A stretch of DNA of 64,000 nucleotides from Accumulibacter sp032229525 (GCF_032229525.1 NZ_JAVTWB010000107.1:8614-72613), one strand, 5' to 3'. Positions 1-9,253 are shown, counted from the first letter of the stretch. Made by a program: numbers and translations. Notes: generated by a model not told the origin, from the sequence alone.

Positions 1-2
1 TG

Positions 3-167
3 CCATCGAAGGACGAGCCGCACGCGGGAAATTTTCGGCTCGAGATCAAGTACTATCAGCGGCTTGAAGGCTCCTTCTCGCTACCCCTTGGCGCCACCCT
101 GAAAAGTGTCGAAGCACGCGTTTTTAGGGACGGCCAGCTTCGAGCGCGGCAGTCACTGGCACTCTAG
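3..167 (+). CDS. C-terminal fragment of a DUF6776-like protein (partial, runs off window start)
   Basis: An open frame enters from the left edge and gives 54 residues before a TAG stop. The tail contains a run resembling 'KYYQRLEGSFSLP' followed by a basic end, which resembles the C-terminus of the DUF6776 family often found directly upstream of bactofilin in betaproteobacteria. The stop lies 12 bases before the bactofilin ATG, so the two are probably co-transcribed. The family name rests on memory of the C-terminal pattern and on gene order, and no function can be assigned from this fragment. Confidence 0.5.
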   Translation, partial: PSKDEPHAGNFRLEIKYYQRLEGSFSLPLGATLKSVEARVFRDGQLRARQSLAL

Positions 168-179
168 AGAGGGACTTTG

Positions 180-581
180 ATGTTCGGTCGGACGAAGAGC
201 AACGCCGTGCAGAGTCGTATCGACAGCCTGATCGGTGCGGGCACCCGTCTCGACGGAGACCTGAGTTTCAGCGGAGGCCTGCGAGTCGACGGAGAAGTAC
301 ACGGGAGCATCACCAGCGATGAAGCACAACCCGGGACCCTCGTGATCAGCGAGCAGGCGATTGTTGAGGGAAAGATCTCGGTGTCGCACGCGGTGATCAA
401 CGGCACCGTCCTCGGGCCGATCGTGGCGACCGGCTCCCTGGAACTCCTCCCCAATGCACGTGTCACAGGGGATGTTGAGTACCATCAGATCGAAATTCAG
501 TTGGGAGCGGTTGTCGAAGGACGTCTGGTGCATCAGGCAGGCGGCAGAGCGCACGAACTCAAACTGGCTTCAAGTAGCTGA
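180..581 (+). CDS. Bactofilin family cytoskeletal protein
   Basis: This 133-residue protein has the bactofilin (DUF583) beta-helix core at about residues 12-115, with repeating short beta-strand patterns such as 'LDGDLSFSGGLRVDGEVHG' and 'IVEGKISVSHAVINGTV'. Bactofilins self-assemble into filaments under the inner membrane and help place cell-wall or surface enzymes. The ATG at 180 is preceded by AGAGAGGG at good spacing; a TTG at 177 is in frame but less likely. It sits just behind the DUF6776-like fragment and ahead of erpA, a common betaproteobacterial order. The short polar tails at both ends are typical of small bactofilins. Confidence 0.9.
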   Translation: MFGRTKSNAVQSRIDSLIGAGTRLDGDLSFSGGLRVDGEVHGSITSDEAQPGTLVISEQAIVEGKISVSHAVINGTVLGPIVATGSLELLPNARVTGDVEYHQIEIQLGAVVEGRLVHQAGGRAHELKLASSS

Positions 582-629
582 CCCCCTATTGTCAGCCATC
601 TCAGATATCAGATTCAGGAGGATAAAGTA

Positions 630-980
630 ATGAATGCAGCAACCGAAATGCCCATGCCCTTTGTATTCACCGACAATGCGGCCGGCAAGGTGAAGGAGTT
701 GATCGAGGATGAAGGCAATCCGGATTTGAAGCTGCGAGTGTTCGTGACAGGAGGCGGATGCTCTGGGTTCCAGTACGGATTCACCTTCGATGAGGTGGCT
801 AACGACGACGATACGGCCCTGCAGAAAAACGGGGTGACCTTGCTGGTAGACCCGATGAGCTATCAATACCTTGTTGGCGCCGAAATCGACTACACGGAAG
901 GACTCGAGGGTTCGCAGTTCGTGATCAAGAACCCGAACGCATCGACGACCTGCGGTTGCGGTTCGTCGTTCTCGGTCTGA
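630..980 (+). CDS. erpA: Iron-sulfur cluster insertion protein ErpA
   Basis: A 116-residue A-type Fe-S carrier of the HesB/IscA/ErpA family. The three conserved cysteines are visible: C44 in 'GGGCSGFQYG' and the C-terminal pair C108 and C110 in 'TTCGCGSSF'. The protein receives Fe-S clusters and delivers them to apo-enzymes, notably those of isoprenoid synthesis and respiration. An AGGAGG ribosome-binding site lies just before the ATG. The length and the short N-terminal extension fit ErpA better than IscA, and no isc genes are adjacent. It faces the methyltransferase gene across a stem-loop. Confidence 0.93.
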   Translation: MNAATEMPMPFVFTDNAAGKVKELIEDEGNPDLKLRVFVTGGGCSGFQYGFTFDEVANDDDTALQKNGVTLLVDPMSYQYLVGAEIDYTEGLEGSQFVIKNPNASTTCGCGSSFSV

Positions 981-1004
981 GTCCAAGGTAGAACTTCGCA
1001 CATC

Positions 1005-1032
1005 GCTCCGGCTGGGCTGGCCTTGCCGGAGC
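1005..1032. terminator. Stem-loop between convergent erpA and methyltransferase genes
   Basis: An 8-bp perfect stem, GCTCCGGC with GCCGGAGC, closes a 12-base loop and lies 24 bases past the erpA stop. There is no clear U-tract on either side, so intrinsic termination is uncertain. Its position between two convergent genes suggests a transcript end. Confidence 0.4.
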
Positions 1033-1092
1033 GTCGGAAAACTGTGCGTAGGCAGCAAGCCCCCGGACTCGGATTTGTACGCCAGCTGGCTG

Positions 1093-1740
1093 TTAGTCGT
1101 CAGAGCTGTCCGGTAGCAGCTGCAGTTGACGCGTGTCCTGCCGCCTCCTCGACGGGGCATGAACCGGTGCCTCCTCCGGCACCTCGTTGCCCCACTGCCT
1201 CCAGTTCGGCTGTTTGCGACGCGCGAAAAGTTCGAGATACGGCCCGGGGCTGCACTGTTCGATGATTGGGTAGAGTTCGTCGGGCTTCCGCGAGTGCTCT
1301 CGTTTCCGTGATTGCAGGTAGTTGACCTGCCGCCGGCCGGGAGCCAGGGTCCGCAAGCGGCCGCGGACACCGAACAGGACCAGTTCGGTGACGTTGCGAA
1401 AATAAAAACCGACGCCACGTCCATCAGAGCCGCCGTCCTTGCGAATCTTGTGCCAGACGAGGTTGCTCTTGTAGCTGAATCCCCATGCATGCAGTACATC
1501 GAGTCCTTCGGCAAGCAGGGCATTCGGTACCCACAAGTAGAGATGCGCTTGGTCGTTGGCTACACTCGCCACCGGGATCGCCTTGATATCATCGAGGGAC
1601 AACGTGGTGTAGCGCGACAAGCGTTTGTGTTCGGGTGCCACTTTCCCGGTCCGATTCATGAACTGCCACGGCGGATCGGCGAGGATCGTCCCGAAGCGTC
1701 CCTGCACGGCGGCACGAAAGTCGTCGGCTGCCTGACTCAT
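1093..1740 (-). CDS. MT-A70 family N6-adenine methyltransferase (orphan)
   Basis: A 215-residue protein with the MT-A70 signature: DPPW at residues 22-25 (catalytic, binds the target adenine), preceded by a short 'FGTILA' strand, and a C-terminal 'GPYLELFARR' SAM-binding strand. The family transfers methyl from S-adenosylmethionine to N6 of adenine in DNA, or in RNA in eukaryotes. GGGAGA precedes the ATG. No restriction endonuclease, specificity subunit or phage gene is adjacent, so it looks like a solitary methyltransferase. Solitary MT-A70 enzymes are often mobile. About 45 residues after the core are Arg/Gln-rich and poorly conserved. The substrate sequence cannot be read from the gene. 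Confidence 0.85.
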   Translation of the reverse strand: MSQAADDFRAAVQGRFGTILADPPWQFMNRTGKVAPEHKRLSRYTTLSLDDIKAIPVASVANDQAHLYLWVPNALLAEGLDVLHAWGFSYKSNLVWHKIRKDGGSDGRGVGFYFRNVTELVLFGVRGRLRTLAPGRRQVNYLQSRKREHSRKPDELYPIIEQCSPGPYLELFARRKQPNWRQWGNEVPEEAPVHAPSRRRQDTRQLQLLPDSSDD

Positions 1741-1878
1741 CGTTGTTCTCCCGCAAAAACCATTTTTTCACTACGCGCGGCAAGCCATCGCGTCGGACTG
1801 TCCGGCACCCCGGGATGCCAACTCGGCCGGAGCCCGCAACTTGGCACCGGTCGAAGGCGCTCGACGCCGCATCTTCGC

Positions 1879-3597
1879 CTACTGCGCGGCACGACCGCTG
1901 GCCCGCCTCGCGGGGCTCAGTAATCGCCACAAGAAACCTTGCGCGTCATGCCCAGTAAGAACGTAGTCGAGCACGTTCCGGTTATCGAGCGAAAGGTTTT
2001 GCGCCACTTTGGCCGATCTCGTGCCGGCAAACAACAGTTCGTCACCCACCTTCAGCAGGGTCTCGTCAGTTGGCAGCTCCTGATCGCGTCCGTCGCGCAC
2101 CAGCAGCAGCGGCAACAGCGGCAGCAAGCGCTCGCGATCAGTGGGATCTCGCCGCAAGGCTGCCAGTTCCATCGTCAGCGGCTCCAGCAGCAGCAACTGG
2201 TGCACCGCCGGGGCGTCTGCCGCATCCAGACGCACGCTCCAGACCAGCGGCACGCGGTGGATGCAAAGCTCCTCGATCTGTTTGGCTACCCTTGCTGCCC
2301 GCGCATCCGGCCACGACCGAACGTGGCGGAGAAAGCGGGGCAACAAGGGCGAAGTAATCAGCGCCATGCACTCGCGCGCCACAATCCGTGACGGGACCAT
2401 CGTGAAATCGGCATCGTAAGCGTCAAACAGGACCTCGTTTGCCACCCGGTTCTGACGAACGACGACGAAGAGATTCGGATTGAGTTCCTTGGCAGTCATC
2501 GCGATCGAGAGGTTGTTGGTGTCGTTGTCGCCACCGGCAACGACACCCACTGCAGTTTCTATCCCCGCCTGTCGCAGAGGCTCGGCTTCCATGCCGTGAC
2601 CGACGATGTGACGAACGTTCACTGGCAGATGCTGCTCTGGAGCGATCACCGTCAAGCTGACCCCTTGGCGGTCCAGATTACGCACTACCGCCTGCCCGAA
2701 GAGGCCATAGCCACAGACCACCCAGTCGCCGACCGGCGGATCGTGTCGTTCGGGAACTTCATGACCTGGCAGGCCGGTGAGCAAATCGACCAGGCGGAAC
2801 CAGTTCGGCGACTGAATCGCCTGGGCCAGGTAGTCGGCAAATTTCTCGAAGTGATTGACGACGTAGTGGGTACCGAAAGACATCATGTTGCGCTCGACCG
2901 CCGGACTTGCGACACGGGCCACTATCATCAGGCCCGGGTTGACCAGCCGGCTGGCAATCGCCACCGCAAGATTGCACGAATCATCGTCGGTAATCGCCAG
3001 GACGCCGCGACAGCTGCGGTGCTTCAAACCAGCCAGGAGCAGGTTCTGTGGCTGTGCCGCATCGGCACACACCACCAGAATGTCGGCGGCGAAATCTTCC
3101 AGTTCGAGTTCCTGAATACGCGCATGGTCGCGCTCGATGGCAACTATCCGGATGCCGCTTCGATCAAGTGCGCGCGCGATCAGCAACCCGGTTTCACCGC
3201 AACCACAGATGATGTAGAACGGCTCGCCGAGATGCTTGACCCGGCGTGCAAAACGGCCGCTAAGCAACACCTGCTGGAAACCCTTGTCCTGGACCAGCGC
3301 CAGCAGGCTGATGATCGAGTAGGACCAGCCGATCACCGATAGAAAGATGCACACCGTGACCCACATGCGCTGGGCGTCGGAAAATGCGCCAGGGATCTCG
3401 CCAAAGCCGATCGTACTGGCCGTATAGCTGACGAAATAGAAGGCGTGAAAGAAGCTCATCGGCGGCGCCGGCTGAGCTTGCGCGTCAACGCCAGGAATCA
3501 GCGTCAAGCCGAGCGTAGACACCGCATAGATGACAATCAGCACGATCAACGGCGCCCGCATCCGCCGCAGGGCAAGGAAGAAGATGCTGCTGTTCAT
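1879..3597 (-). CDS. Two-RCK potassium channel protein
   Basis: This 572-residue inner-membrane protein has a short two-helix pore at the N-terminus (helices at about 13-33 and 75-100) with a K+ selectivity filter TIGFGEIP at 62-69. Two cytosolic RCK/TrkA-N Rossmann domains follow, each opening with a nucleotide motif (GCGETG at 132-137, GYGLFG at 296-301), and a TrkA-C-like end. Such proteins conduct K+ under ligand gating by nucleotides or divalent cations. The gene ends 138 bases before the methyltransferase start and begins 13 bases after DUF6394, with which it probably forms an operon. The filter is GFG rather than GYG, which occurs in bacterial channels. Confidence 0.9.
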   Translation of the reverse strand: MNSSIFFLALRRMRAPLIVLIVIYAVSTLGLTLIPGVDAQAQPAPPMSFFHAFYFVSYTASTIGFGEIPGAFSDAQRMWVTVCIFLSVIGWSYSIISLLALVQDKGFQQVLLSGRFARRVKHLGEPFYIICGCGETGLLIARALDRSGIRIVAIERDHARIQELELEDFAADILVVCADAAQPQNLLLAGLKHRSCRGVLAITDDDSCNLAVAIASRLVNPGLMIVARVASPAVERNMMSFGTHYVVNHFEKFADYLAQAIQSPNWFRLVDLLTGLPGHEVPERHDPPVGDWVVCGYGLFGQAVVRNLDRQGVSLTVIAPEQHLPVNVRHIVGHGMEAEPLRQAGIETAVGVVAGGDNDTNNLSIAMTAKELNPNLFVVVRQNRVANEVLFDAYDADFTMVPSRIVARECMALITSPLLPRFLRHVRSWPDARAARVAKQIEELCIHRVPLVWSVRLDAADAPAVHQLLLLEPLTMELAALRRDPTDRERLLPLLPLLLVRDGRDQELPTDETLLKVGDELLFAGTRSAKVAQNLSLDNRNVLDYVLTGHDAQGFLWRLLSPARRASGRAAQ

Positions 3598-3610
3598 CCC
3601 GGCGTCGCCA

Positions 3611-3994
3611 TCAGCGTCGTAACATCACGGTTTCCGCAATCAACAGCACCAGCGAAACGACGTTGGCCAGCAAAGCGCCACCACTCAGTGAAACAACGCT
3701 GGTGGTGACATCAGGGGACATGCCCTCCCCGGTCACATGTACCGCGATGGCCCACACGCAGGCTGCCGCAACCAGTTGCAGGTCCGCCACCAGGCTGGTG
3801 GACAAGTGCACCGCACCGATCTGCGTCCGGTCGCCGAATTTCAGGACCGTGGCAATCAGGTTGACGACGATGGCAGCGAACAGCTCATAGATGTGATGGT
3901 GTATCGGGTTATCGATGTCACCGATGAAGAAGCCGAAGTTCAGCGTCGCGGCGAGAACGATAAAGAAACCGAAAACGACTTTTTCGAGGTTCAT
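3611..3994 (-). CDS. DUF6394 family membrane protein (potassium-channel partner)
   Basis: A 127-residue protein with three or four hydrophobic segments and the motifs 'NLEKVVFGFFIVLA', 'DIDNPIHHHIYELF' and 'LKFGDRTQIGAVHL', which I associate with DUF6394. In many betaproteobacteria this family sits directly upstream of a TrkA-N/ion-channel gene, exactly as here (13-base gap). The role is unknown; an accessory or stabilising subunit of the channel is an inference from gene order. I chose the ATG at 3994 because the conserved part starts there; the frame stays open upstream for 39 more, poorly conserved residues. Confidence 0.8.
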   Translation of the reverse strand: MNLEKVVFGFFIVLAATLNFGFFIGDIDNPIHHHIYELFAAIVVNLIATVLKFGDRTQIGAVHLSTSLVADLQLVAAACVWAIAVHVTGEGMSPDVTTSVVSLSGGALLANVVSLVLLIAETVMLRR

Positions 3995-4140
3995 GCGCAC
4001 CGTCTCCAGACCAAGCCCTGCGGTCGCGCGATCGGCGACCAGCATAGCTCGGGAGCATACTCGCCTGTGCTCGGAAAGGAAACCGGCGGCCACTCCGCCG
4101 CCGGGGGTCACCCGAGCGTGATGCCCGGGTGCAAGCCACT

Positions 4141-7100
4141 TCAGCCTGGCAGGACGGTGGCCGGAACCGGTTCACCCCCGACTGACTTCCGCCTCGCCAG
4201 CAGGGTATAGACCGTCGGTACGACAAACAGGGTGAAGAAAGTGCCGAGGAGCAGACCACCGACGATCACCCAGCCGATCTGCTGGCGACTCTCCGCTCCC
4301 GCACCGCCGGCCAGAGCCAGCGGCACCGTGCCCAGCACCATCGCGCCGGTAGTCATCAGAATCGGCCGTAGTCGCAATTCCGAAGCCTCTATCACCGCCT
4401 GCCGCAGCTCCCGCCCCTGCTCCTGCAACTGGTTGGCGAACTCGACGATCAAGATACCGTGTTTGGTGATCAGACCGACCAGCGTCACCAGGCCGATCTG
4501 GCTGTAAACGTTGAGCGTGCCCCCACTGAGCAACAACGCCAGCAAGGCCCCGGTCATCGACAGCGGTACCGTCAGCATGATGATGAAGGGATCTCGGAAG
4601 CTCTCGAACTGGGCAGCGAGAACCAGATAGATGAAGGCCAGCGCCAGCACGAAGGTAAGTGCCAACGACGACGACGAGAGCTTGAACTCGCGCGACTGGC
4701 CAGCATAGTCGACCGCGTAGCCAGCCGGCAGAACCCGCCCGGCAGCCTCTTCCAGGAAGCTCAGCGCGTCACCCATGGCGTAACCTGGCGTCAGGTTGGC
4801 GGTGATGGTCACTGCCCGGCGCTGGCCGAAATGGTTGAGTTCGCGCGGACTGACCGTTTCCTCGACGGTCAGTAGATTGGCCAGCGGGATCATGCTGCCA
4901 TCCCTGGCACGGACGAAGATGTCGCGAATGTCGGAAGGTGTTGCGCGATCCACATCGGCCACCTGAACGATCACGTCGTACTGCTCGCCTTCACGCTTGA
5001 AACGGGTTACCTGGCGGCCGCCGAGCATCGTTTCCAGGGTCCGGCCGACGGTCTCGATCTGGACACCGGTATCGGAAGATTTGTCGCGATTGACCAGCAC
5101 CGACAGCTCCGGTTTATTCAGTTTGAGGTCGGTGTCGACGTTGGTAAACCCCGGATTCTTCGCAACCTCATCGAGGATCTTGCCCGTCATCTGCGCCAGC
5201 TCGGCGTACGACGCAGAGGTCAGGATGACGAAGTTGATCGGCCGTTCGCGCGGGCTCTGGCCCAGTGACGGCGGCTGCACCGGGAACGCCAACACGCCGG
5301 GAATACCCATGAACTTCGGAAACAACTCCTTGACCACCGCGCCGGAGCTCCGCTGGCGTTCGTTCCAGTCGGTCAGACCGACGAAGGAGATTCCCTGACT
5401 GACGGTCGGGTTGCCGGCAACGACGAAATAGCGCTCGACGTCCGGGGTATTGGCGTAGATGGTCTCGAGCTGGCGAGCGTATTTGTCCGTATAGTCAAGC
5501 GTCGCCCCTTCCGGCGCCAGAAAAACGCCAAGAATGATGCCGCGATCTTCGATCGGCGCCAGTTCAGACTTCAACGCCTTGAGCAGAAAAACGTTTGCCC
5601 CCGCGACCACCACGAACACCAGCATCACCAACCAGCGCCGTGCCAGGGCGACGGTCAGCACCCGGCGATAGCCGCGGGTCAGCCCGTTCAGCAGGTTCTC
5701 CACCCAGACATAGGCCGTGCCATGCCGCGTGTCATGTTTCAGCAGCAGCGAGCACATCATCGGCGACAGGGTCAGCGCGACGAAGCCCGAGACCAGCACG
5801 GCGCCGGCCAGCGTCAGCGCAAACTCGACAAACAACTTGCCGGTGCGACCGGTCATGAAAGCCACCGGGGCGTACACCGCGGCCAGCGTGATGGTCATCG
5901 CAACGACCGCGAAACCGATCTCCTGCGCGCCCTGCAGTGCCGCCTGACGCCTTGGCATGCCTTGCTCGATATGTCGGTAGATGTTCTCGAGGACGACGAT
6001 GGAGTCGTCGACGACCAGACCAATGGCCAGCACCAGCGCCAGCAGGGTCAAGGTGTTGATGGTGAAACCGAGCATCAGCATCAGCGCGAAGGCGCCGATC
6101 AGGGACACCGGAATGGTCACCAGCGGGATCAGCGTCGCCCGCAAGTTGCGCAGGAACAGAAAAATGATCAGCAGAACCAGGAGCATCGCCTCTCCGATGG
6201 TCTCGAATACCGCGTCGATCGAGCGATCAATGAACACCGACGAGTCATAGGCGATGTTCACCGTCATGCCCTCCGGTAATTCGCTGATCACCTTCGGCAG
6301 TTCGGCGCGCAGCGCGCGCGACAGCTCGAGCGGATTGGCCGTCGCCTGCTTGATGACCCCCAGGGCGACCGCCGGCAGACCCTTGAAGCGGACGCTGCTG
6401 CGTTCGGATGCCGCGCCGAGTTCGACCCGGCCGAGGTCGGCGATACGCACCGGGTAACTGCCCTTGCCATCAGTGGTCTGCTTGACGATGATCTCTGCAA
6501 ACTGCGCCGGCTCCGAGAGATCGGTCCTGGCGACCACCGAGAACTCACGACTTGCGCTTTCGATACGGCCCGCTGGCACCTCGACGTTCTGCCGGCGCAA
6601 GGCATCCTCGACGTCCTGCGGCGTCAGGTTGAAGGCCGCCAGACGGTCGCGATCGAGCCAGATACGCATGGCGAAGCGGCGCTCGCCGAAAATCCGCACA
6701 TCGGCGGCGCCCGGCAGCGTCTGCAGGCGCGGCTTGACGATTCGGTTGGCGACGTCGGTAACTTCCAGTGCCGAGTGCTGGTCGGACGAGAAAGCCAGCC
6801 AGATGATCGGGTTGGCGTCCGCTTCGACCTTGGCAATCACCGGTTCGTCGACGGCGGTCGGTAGCTTGTTGCGGACCCGAGACACCCGGTCGCGGACGTC
6901 CGCAGCTGCCGAGTCCGGGTTGCGCTCAAGCTTGAAGCGCACCGAGATCTGGCTGTTCTCCTGCCGCGAGATCGAGGTAATCACATCGACTCCCTCGATA
7001 CCGGCCAGCGAATCTTCGAGCGGCTTGCTGATCTGCGACTCGACGATCTCGGCAGACGCTCCGCGATAGGTCGTATCGACGGTCACCACCGGCTCATCGA

Positions 7101-7218
7101 TCTTCGGGTATTCCCGCACCGGCAGGCGCGTGTACGAGACCAGCCCGATCAGCATGATCGCCAGCGACATCACCGTCGCAAAGACCGGCCGACGGATACA
7201 CAGATCGGAGATTCTCAT
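4141..7218 (-). CDS. Multidrug efflux RND transporter permease (HAE1 family)
   Basis: A full-length 1025-residue RND inner-membrane pump. It begins 'MRISDLCIRRPVFATVMSL', has two large periplasmic porter loops between TM1-TM2 and TM7-TM8, and carries the proton-relay pair in 'GLVVDDSIVVLENI' in TM4. The family exports lipophilic drugs, biocides or metabolites using the proton-motive force as part of a tripartite envelope pump. Its ATG overlaps the adaptor stop (ATGA), so the two are translationally coupled. It resembles MexF/MexW/TriC-type pumps, but the substrate cannot be deduced. No TolC-like gene lies in the window. Confidence 0.95.
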   Translation of the reverse strand: MRISDLCIRRPVFATVMSLAIMLIGLVSYTRLPVREYPKIDEPVVTVDTTYRGASAEIVESQISKPLEDSLAGIEGVDVITSISRQENSQISVRFKLERNPDSAAADVRDRVSRVRNKLPTAVDEPVIAKVEADANPIIWLAFSSDQHSALEVTDVANRIVKPRLQTLPGAADVRIFGERRFAMRIWLDRDRLAAFNLTPQDVEDALRRQNVEVPAGRIESASREFSVVARTDLSEPAQFAEIIVKQTTDGKGSYPVRIADLGRVELGAASERSSVRFKGLPAVALGVIKQATANPLELSRALRAELPKVISELPEGMTVNIAYDSSVFIDRSIDAVFETIGEAMLLVLLIIFLFLRNLRATLIPLVTIPVSLIGAFALMLMLGFTINTLTLLALVLAIGLVVDDSIVVLENIYRHIEQGMPRRQAALQGAQEIGFAVVAMTITLAAVYAPVAFMTGRTGKLFVEFALTLAGAVLVSGFVALTLSPMMCSLLLKHDTRHGTAYVWVENLLNGLTRGYRRVLTVALARRWLVMLVFVVVAGANVFLLKALKSELAPIEDRGIILGVFLAPEGATLDYTDKYARQLETIYANTPDVERYFVVAGNPTVSQGISFVGLTDWNERQRSSGAVVKELFPKFMGIPGVLAFPVQPPSLGQSPRERPINFVILTSASYAELAQMTGKILDEVAKNPGFTNVDTDLKLNKPELSVLVNRDKSSDTGVQIETVGRTLETMLGGRQVTRFKREGEQYDVIVQVADVDRATPSDIRDIFVRARDGSMIPLANLLTVEETVSPRELNHFGQRRAVTITANLTPGYAMGDALSFLEEAAGRVLPAGYAVDYAGQSREFKLSSSSLALTFVLALAFIYLVLAAQFESFRDPFIIMLTVPLSMTGALLALLLSGGTLNVYSQIGLVTLVGLITKHGILIVEFANQLQEQGRELRQAVIEASELRLRPILMTTGAMVLGTVPLALAGGAGAESRQQIGWVIVGGLLLGTFFTLFVVPTVYTLLARRKSVGGEPVPATVLPG

Positions 7219-8399
7219 TTGCCGGCACCGGAGCGACCGGCAGACTTGCTATCGGGCACTGCCGGCTCTCCTCCGGGCATGGCCTCGCCGACCGGACGCA
7301 CCAGCGCCCCATCGCGCAGCTTGAGCTGACCGGCTGTGACAATCTCGTCGCCGTCACTCAGGCCTTCGACCACCTCGACCCGGCCATCGCGGCGCAAACC
7401 GGTCTTTATTTGCACGCGTTGCGCCTTGCCGTCGACCACGCGATAGACGTAGGGTGCCTTGCTGTCCGGGACCACGGCCTGTTCGGGAATCAGCAGCACG
7501 TCATTGCGACGCTCGAATATCAGGCGCACGCGGACGAACATGCCGGGACGCAGATGCCGCTCATCGTTTGGCAGATGAGCGCGCAAGGAAATGGCGCGAC
7601 CACTGGCCTCGACCAGCGGATTGATCGCGTCGAGAACCGCCGAAAAGTTCTGGCCGGGCAGTGCGTCGCTCGTGACTTCCAGGCGCTGGCCGGGGCTGAG
7701 CTGGCTGAGGTAGGATTCCGGCAAGCGAAAATCGACCTTCAGGATTGCGATATCCTCGATATTGACCAGTTCCTGCCCCTCCTTGACGTAGTCGCCCACA
7801 CTCAAGTTGCGGATGCCGATCACACCGGAAAACGGCGCCCGCAGACGGGTCTTGTCGAACCTCGCCTGGGCCAGGGCCAGCGCAGCGTCCTGAACCTTCA
7901 GCGCCGCCCCGGTGTTATCAAGGGCCTGCCCGCTGATGAATTTCTTCGCAAAGAGATCCTGAGTACGCTGGTAATTGGCCTGCGCCAGCGCCAGATTGGC
8001 TTTCGCCTGAGCGACCTCGGCGGCCTGCGTCGCAGCGTCCAGTTCCACCAACAGCGAGCCCTTGTTGACCGCGATGCCATCCTTGAAGTTTATCGAAGCA
8101 ATACGACCGGCAATCTCGGGGCGCAGGACGACCGACTCGTTCGAGCGCAACGAGCCGACTGCCGTCGCATCGACAGCGAGTTCGGAAGCCACCACCCGGG
8201 AAGTCTCGACCGGCACCGGAAAACCCCCCGGTGGTCCGGGACGCGCGGCGCCGGCCGACTTGGCCGCACCACCGGCGGAACCAGCTGCCATCGTCGGGCC
8301 GCCTGGCTCACGAAAACCCGTATAGGCGAAGTAGCCAAGCGCAACAAGCCCTATGATGGCCACGGCCAGTACCAGAAATCGATTTTTCCTGCTCGACAT
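7215..8399 (-). CDS. Efflux RND transporter periplasmic adaptor subunit (membrane fusion protein)
   Basis: A 394-residue adaptor with one N-terminal membrane anchor (about residues 7-26), a low-complexity Gly/Ala/Pro linker, then the split biotinyl-lipoyl/hairpin/beta-barrel layout of HlyD/MexA adaptors, including 'LRPEIAGRIASINFKDGIAV' and 'LRAPFSGVIGIRNLSVGDYV'. It bridges the RND pump to an outer-membrane channel. The start at 8399 ('MSSRKNRF') puts the hydrophobic anchor in the right place; the frame is open further upstream but not conserved there. It is the first gene of the two-gene pump operon. Confidence 0.93.
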   Translation of the reverse strand: MSSRKNRFLVLAVAIIGLVALGYFAYTGFREPGGPTMAAGSAGGAAKSAGAARPGPPGGFPVPVETSRVVASELAVDATAVGSLRSNESVVLRPEIAGRIASINFKDGIAVNKGSLLVELDAATQAAEVAQAKANLALAQANYQRTQDLFAKKFISGQALDNTGAALKVQDAALALAQARFDKTRLRAPFSGVIGIRNLSVGDYVKEGQELVNIEDIAILKVDFRLPESYLSQLSPGQRLEVTSDALPGQNFSAVLDAINPLVEASGRAISLRAHLPNDERHLRPGMFVRVRLIFERRNDVLLIPEQAVVPDSKAPYVYRVVDGKAQRVQIKTGLRRDGRVEVVEGLSDGDEIVTAGQLKLRDGALVRPVGEAMPGGEPAVPDSKSAGRSGAGK

Positions 8400-8800
8400 G
8401 ACGCTCCACATCCCCCGCCACAGCGAGTTAAAAAAACAGCGATCAAAGCTGCCAAACGCAAGCAACCGGCAGGCGGCGAAGTGTACCGAAGCCGGCCCGA
8501 ACCGGAAACCCCGAACCTGGCGCCCTGATCGTCAGCACATGCGCGGACATCGCTGGGCGCCATATGACCCCGGTCAGTAGGCCGCATTGTCGAACAAGCC
8601 CATCACCAGGCGCCCAGCAGACCGAGCCGGAGCTGGCAGCGGGACAAGAGGCGTAGCCAGCACGCCAATCTGCACCCGTTTCAGCTCCTGACCGCGCAGT
8701 GCTAACATTCTGCCAGCAGTTTGTCGTAAACTCGATTACCCGCCGCTCGCTCGTGGCGGCGCAAGCTGTTTGTAGCGGCCACTTGAACGGGAGTAGGCCC
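8400..8800. other. Intergenic region between the efflux operon and a small divergent gene
   Basis: About 400 bases with no convincing gene. Frames here are short or antisense without family motifs. The promoter of the minus-strand efflux operon and that of the plus-strand small gene must both lie here, but I could not identify either element or a TetR/LysR-type operator. Confidence 0.5.
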
Positions 8801-9139
8801 ATGAGGATTCCGGCTGAACTGGTACCGCCAATATCCCCCGTCGCCAACGTCAGCAGAGAATCCGACGACGTCCGTAAGGTAGAGCCGGTCAACGGCGTGA
8901 CCGGTCTGCGCAGCGCTGTTTCTGCGCCACCGCAGGACCAGTCACCACCGCCCGGGGAGCGCAGCTCACAGCCCCCCCCAGCCACAACCGCCATCGCCCA
9001 GCCGGAAAAGCCAACGGTAGCGGTCGAGCGCCGGCAGAAGGAACGCCGTTCGGAAAAACGGCCAACCCTGCTCGATACGCGCTCAAAAAGGGGGCGTCGA
9101 CAGTTCACCGGGGATGGCAAGATCAACATCAAGGTCTGA
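8801..9139 (+). CDS. Small conserved hypothetical protein, Pro-rich with a basic tail
   Basis: A 112-residue protein starting 'MRIPAELVPPISPV' behind GGGAG. The middle (about 45-75) is Pro/Gln/Ser-rich and probably disordered. The C-terminal third is highly charged with 'ERRQKERRSEKRPTLLDTRS', a pattern I recall from short hypothetical proteins of Rhodocyclales. It has no membrane segment or signal peptide. It is divergent from the efflux operon and tail-to-tail with purM. Function unknown. A competing long minus-strand frame over the same bases shows no recognisable domain and is less likely. Confidence 0.55.
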   Translation: MRIPAELVPPISPVANVSRESDDVRKVEPVNGVTGLRSAVSAPPQDQSPPPGERSSQPPPATTAIAQPEKPTVAVERRQKERRSEKRPTLLDTRSKRGRRQFTGDGKINIKV

Positions 9140-9253
9140 CCGGCCGGTGACCCATTGCACGCAACACCGCAAACACGACCTGCGGAAAACCGCTCCGAGC
9201 CTGCTACGACCGTTGCCTTGAGCCCGGGCTAAAACAGCTGCCGGGCGAAGATC

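Noticed and set aside
1093..1740. Restriction-modification system around the MT-A70 gene
   Set aside because: Neighbours are ErpA and a potassium channel; no nuclease or specificity gene is present.
8443..9132. A minus-strand frame overlapping the small Pro-rich gene
   Set aside because: It lacks domain similarity and a good start. The plus-strand frame has a ribosome-binding site and a remembered conserved tail.
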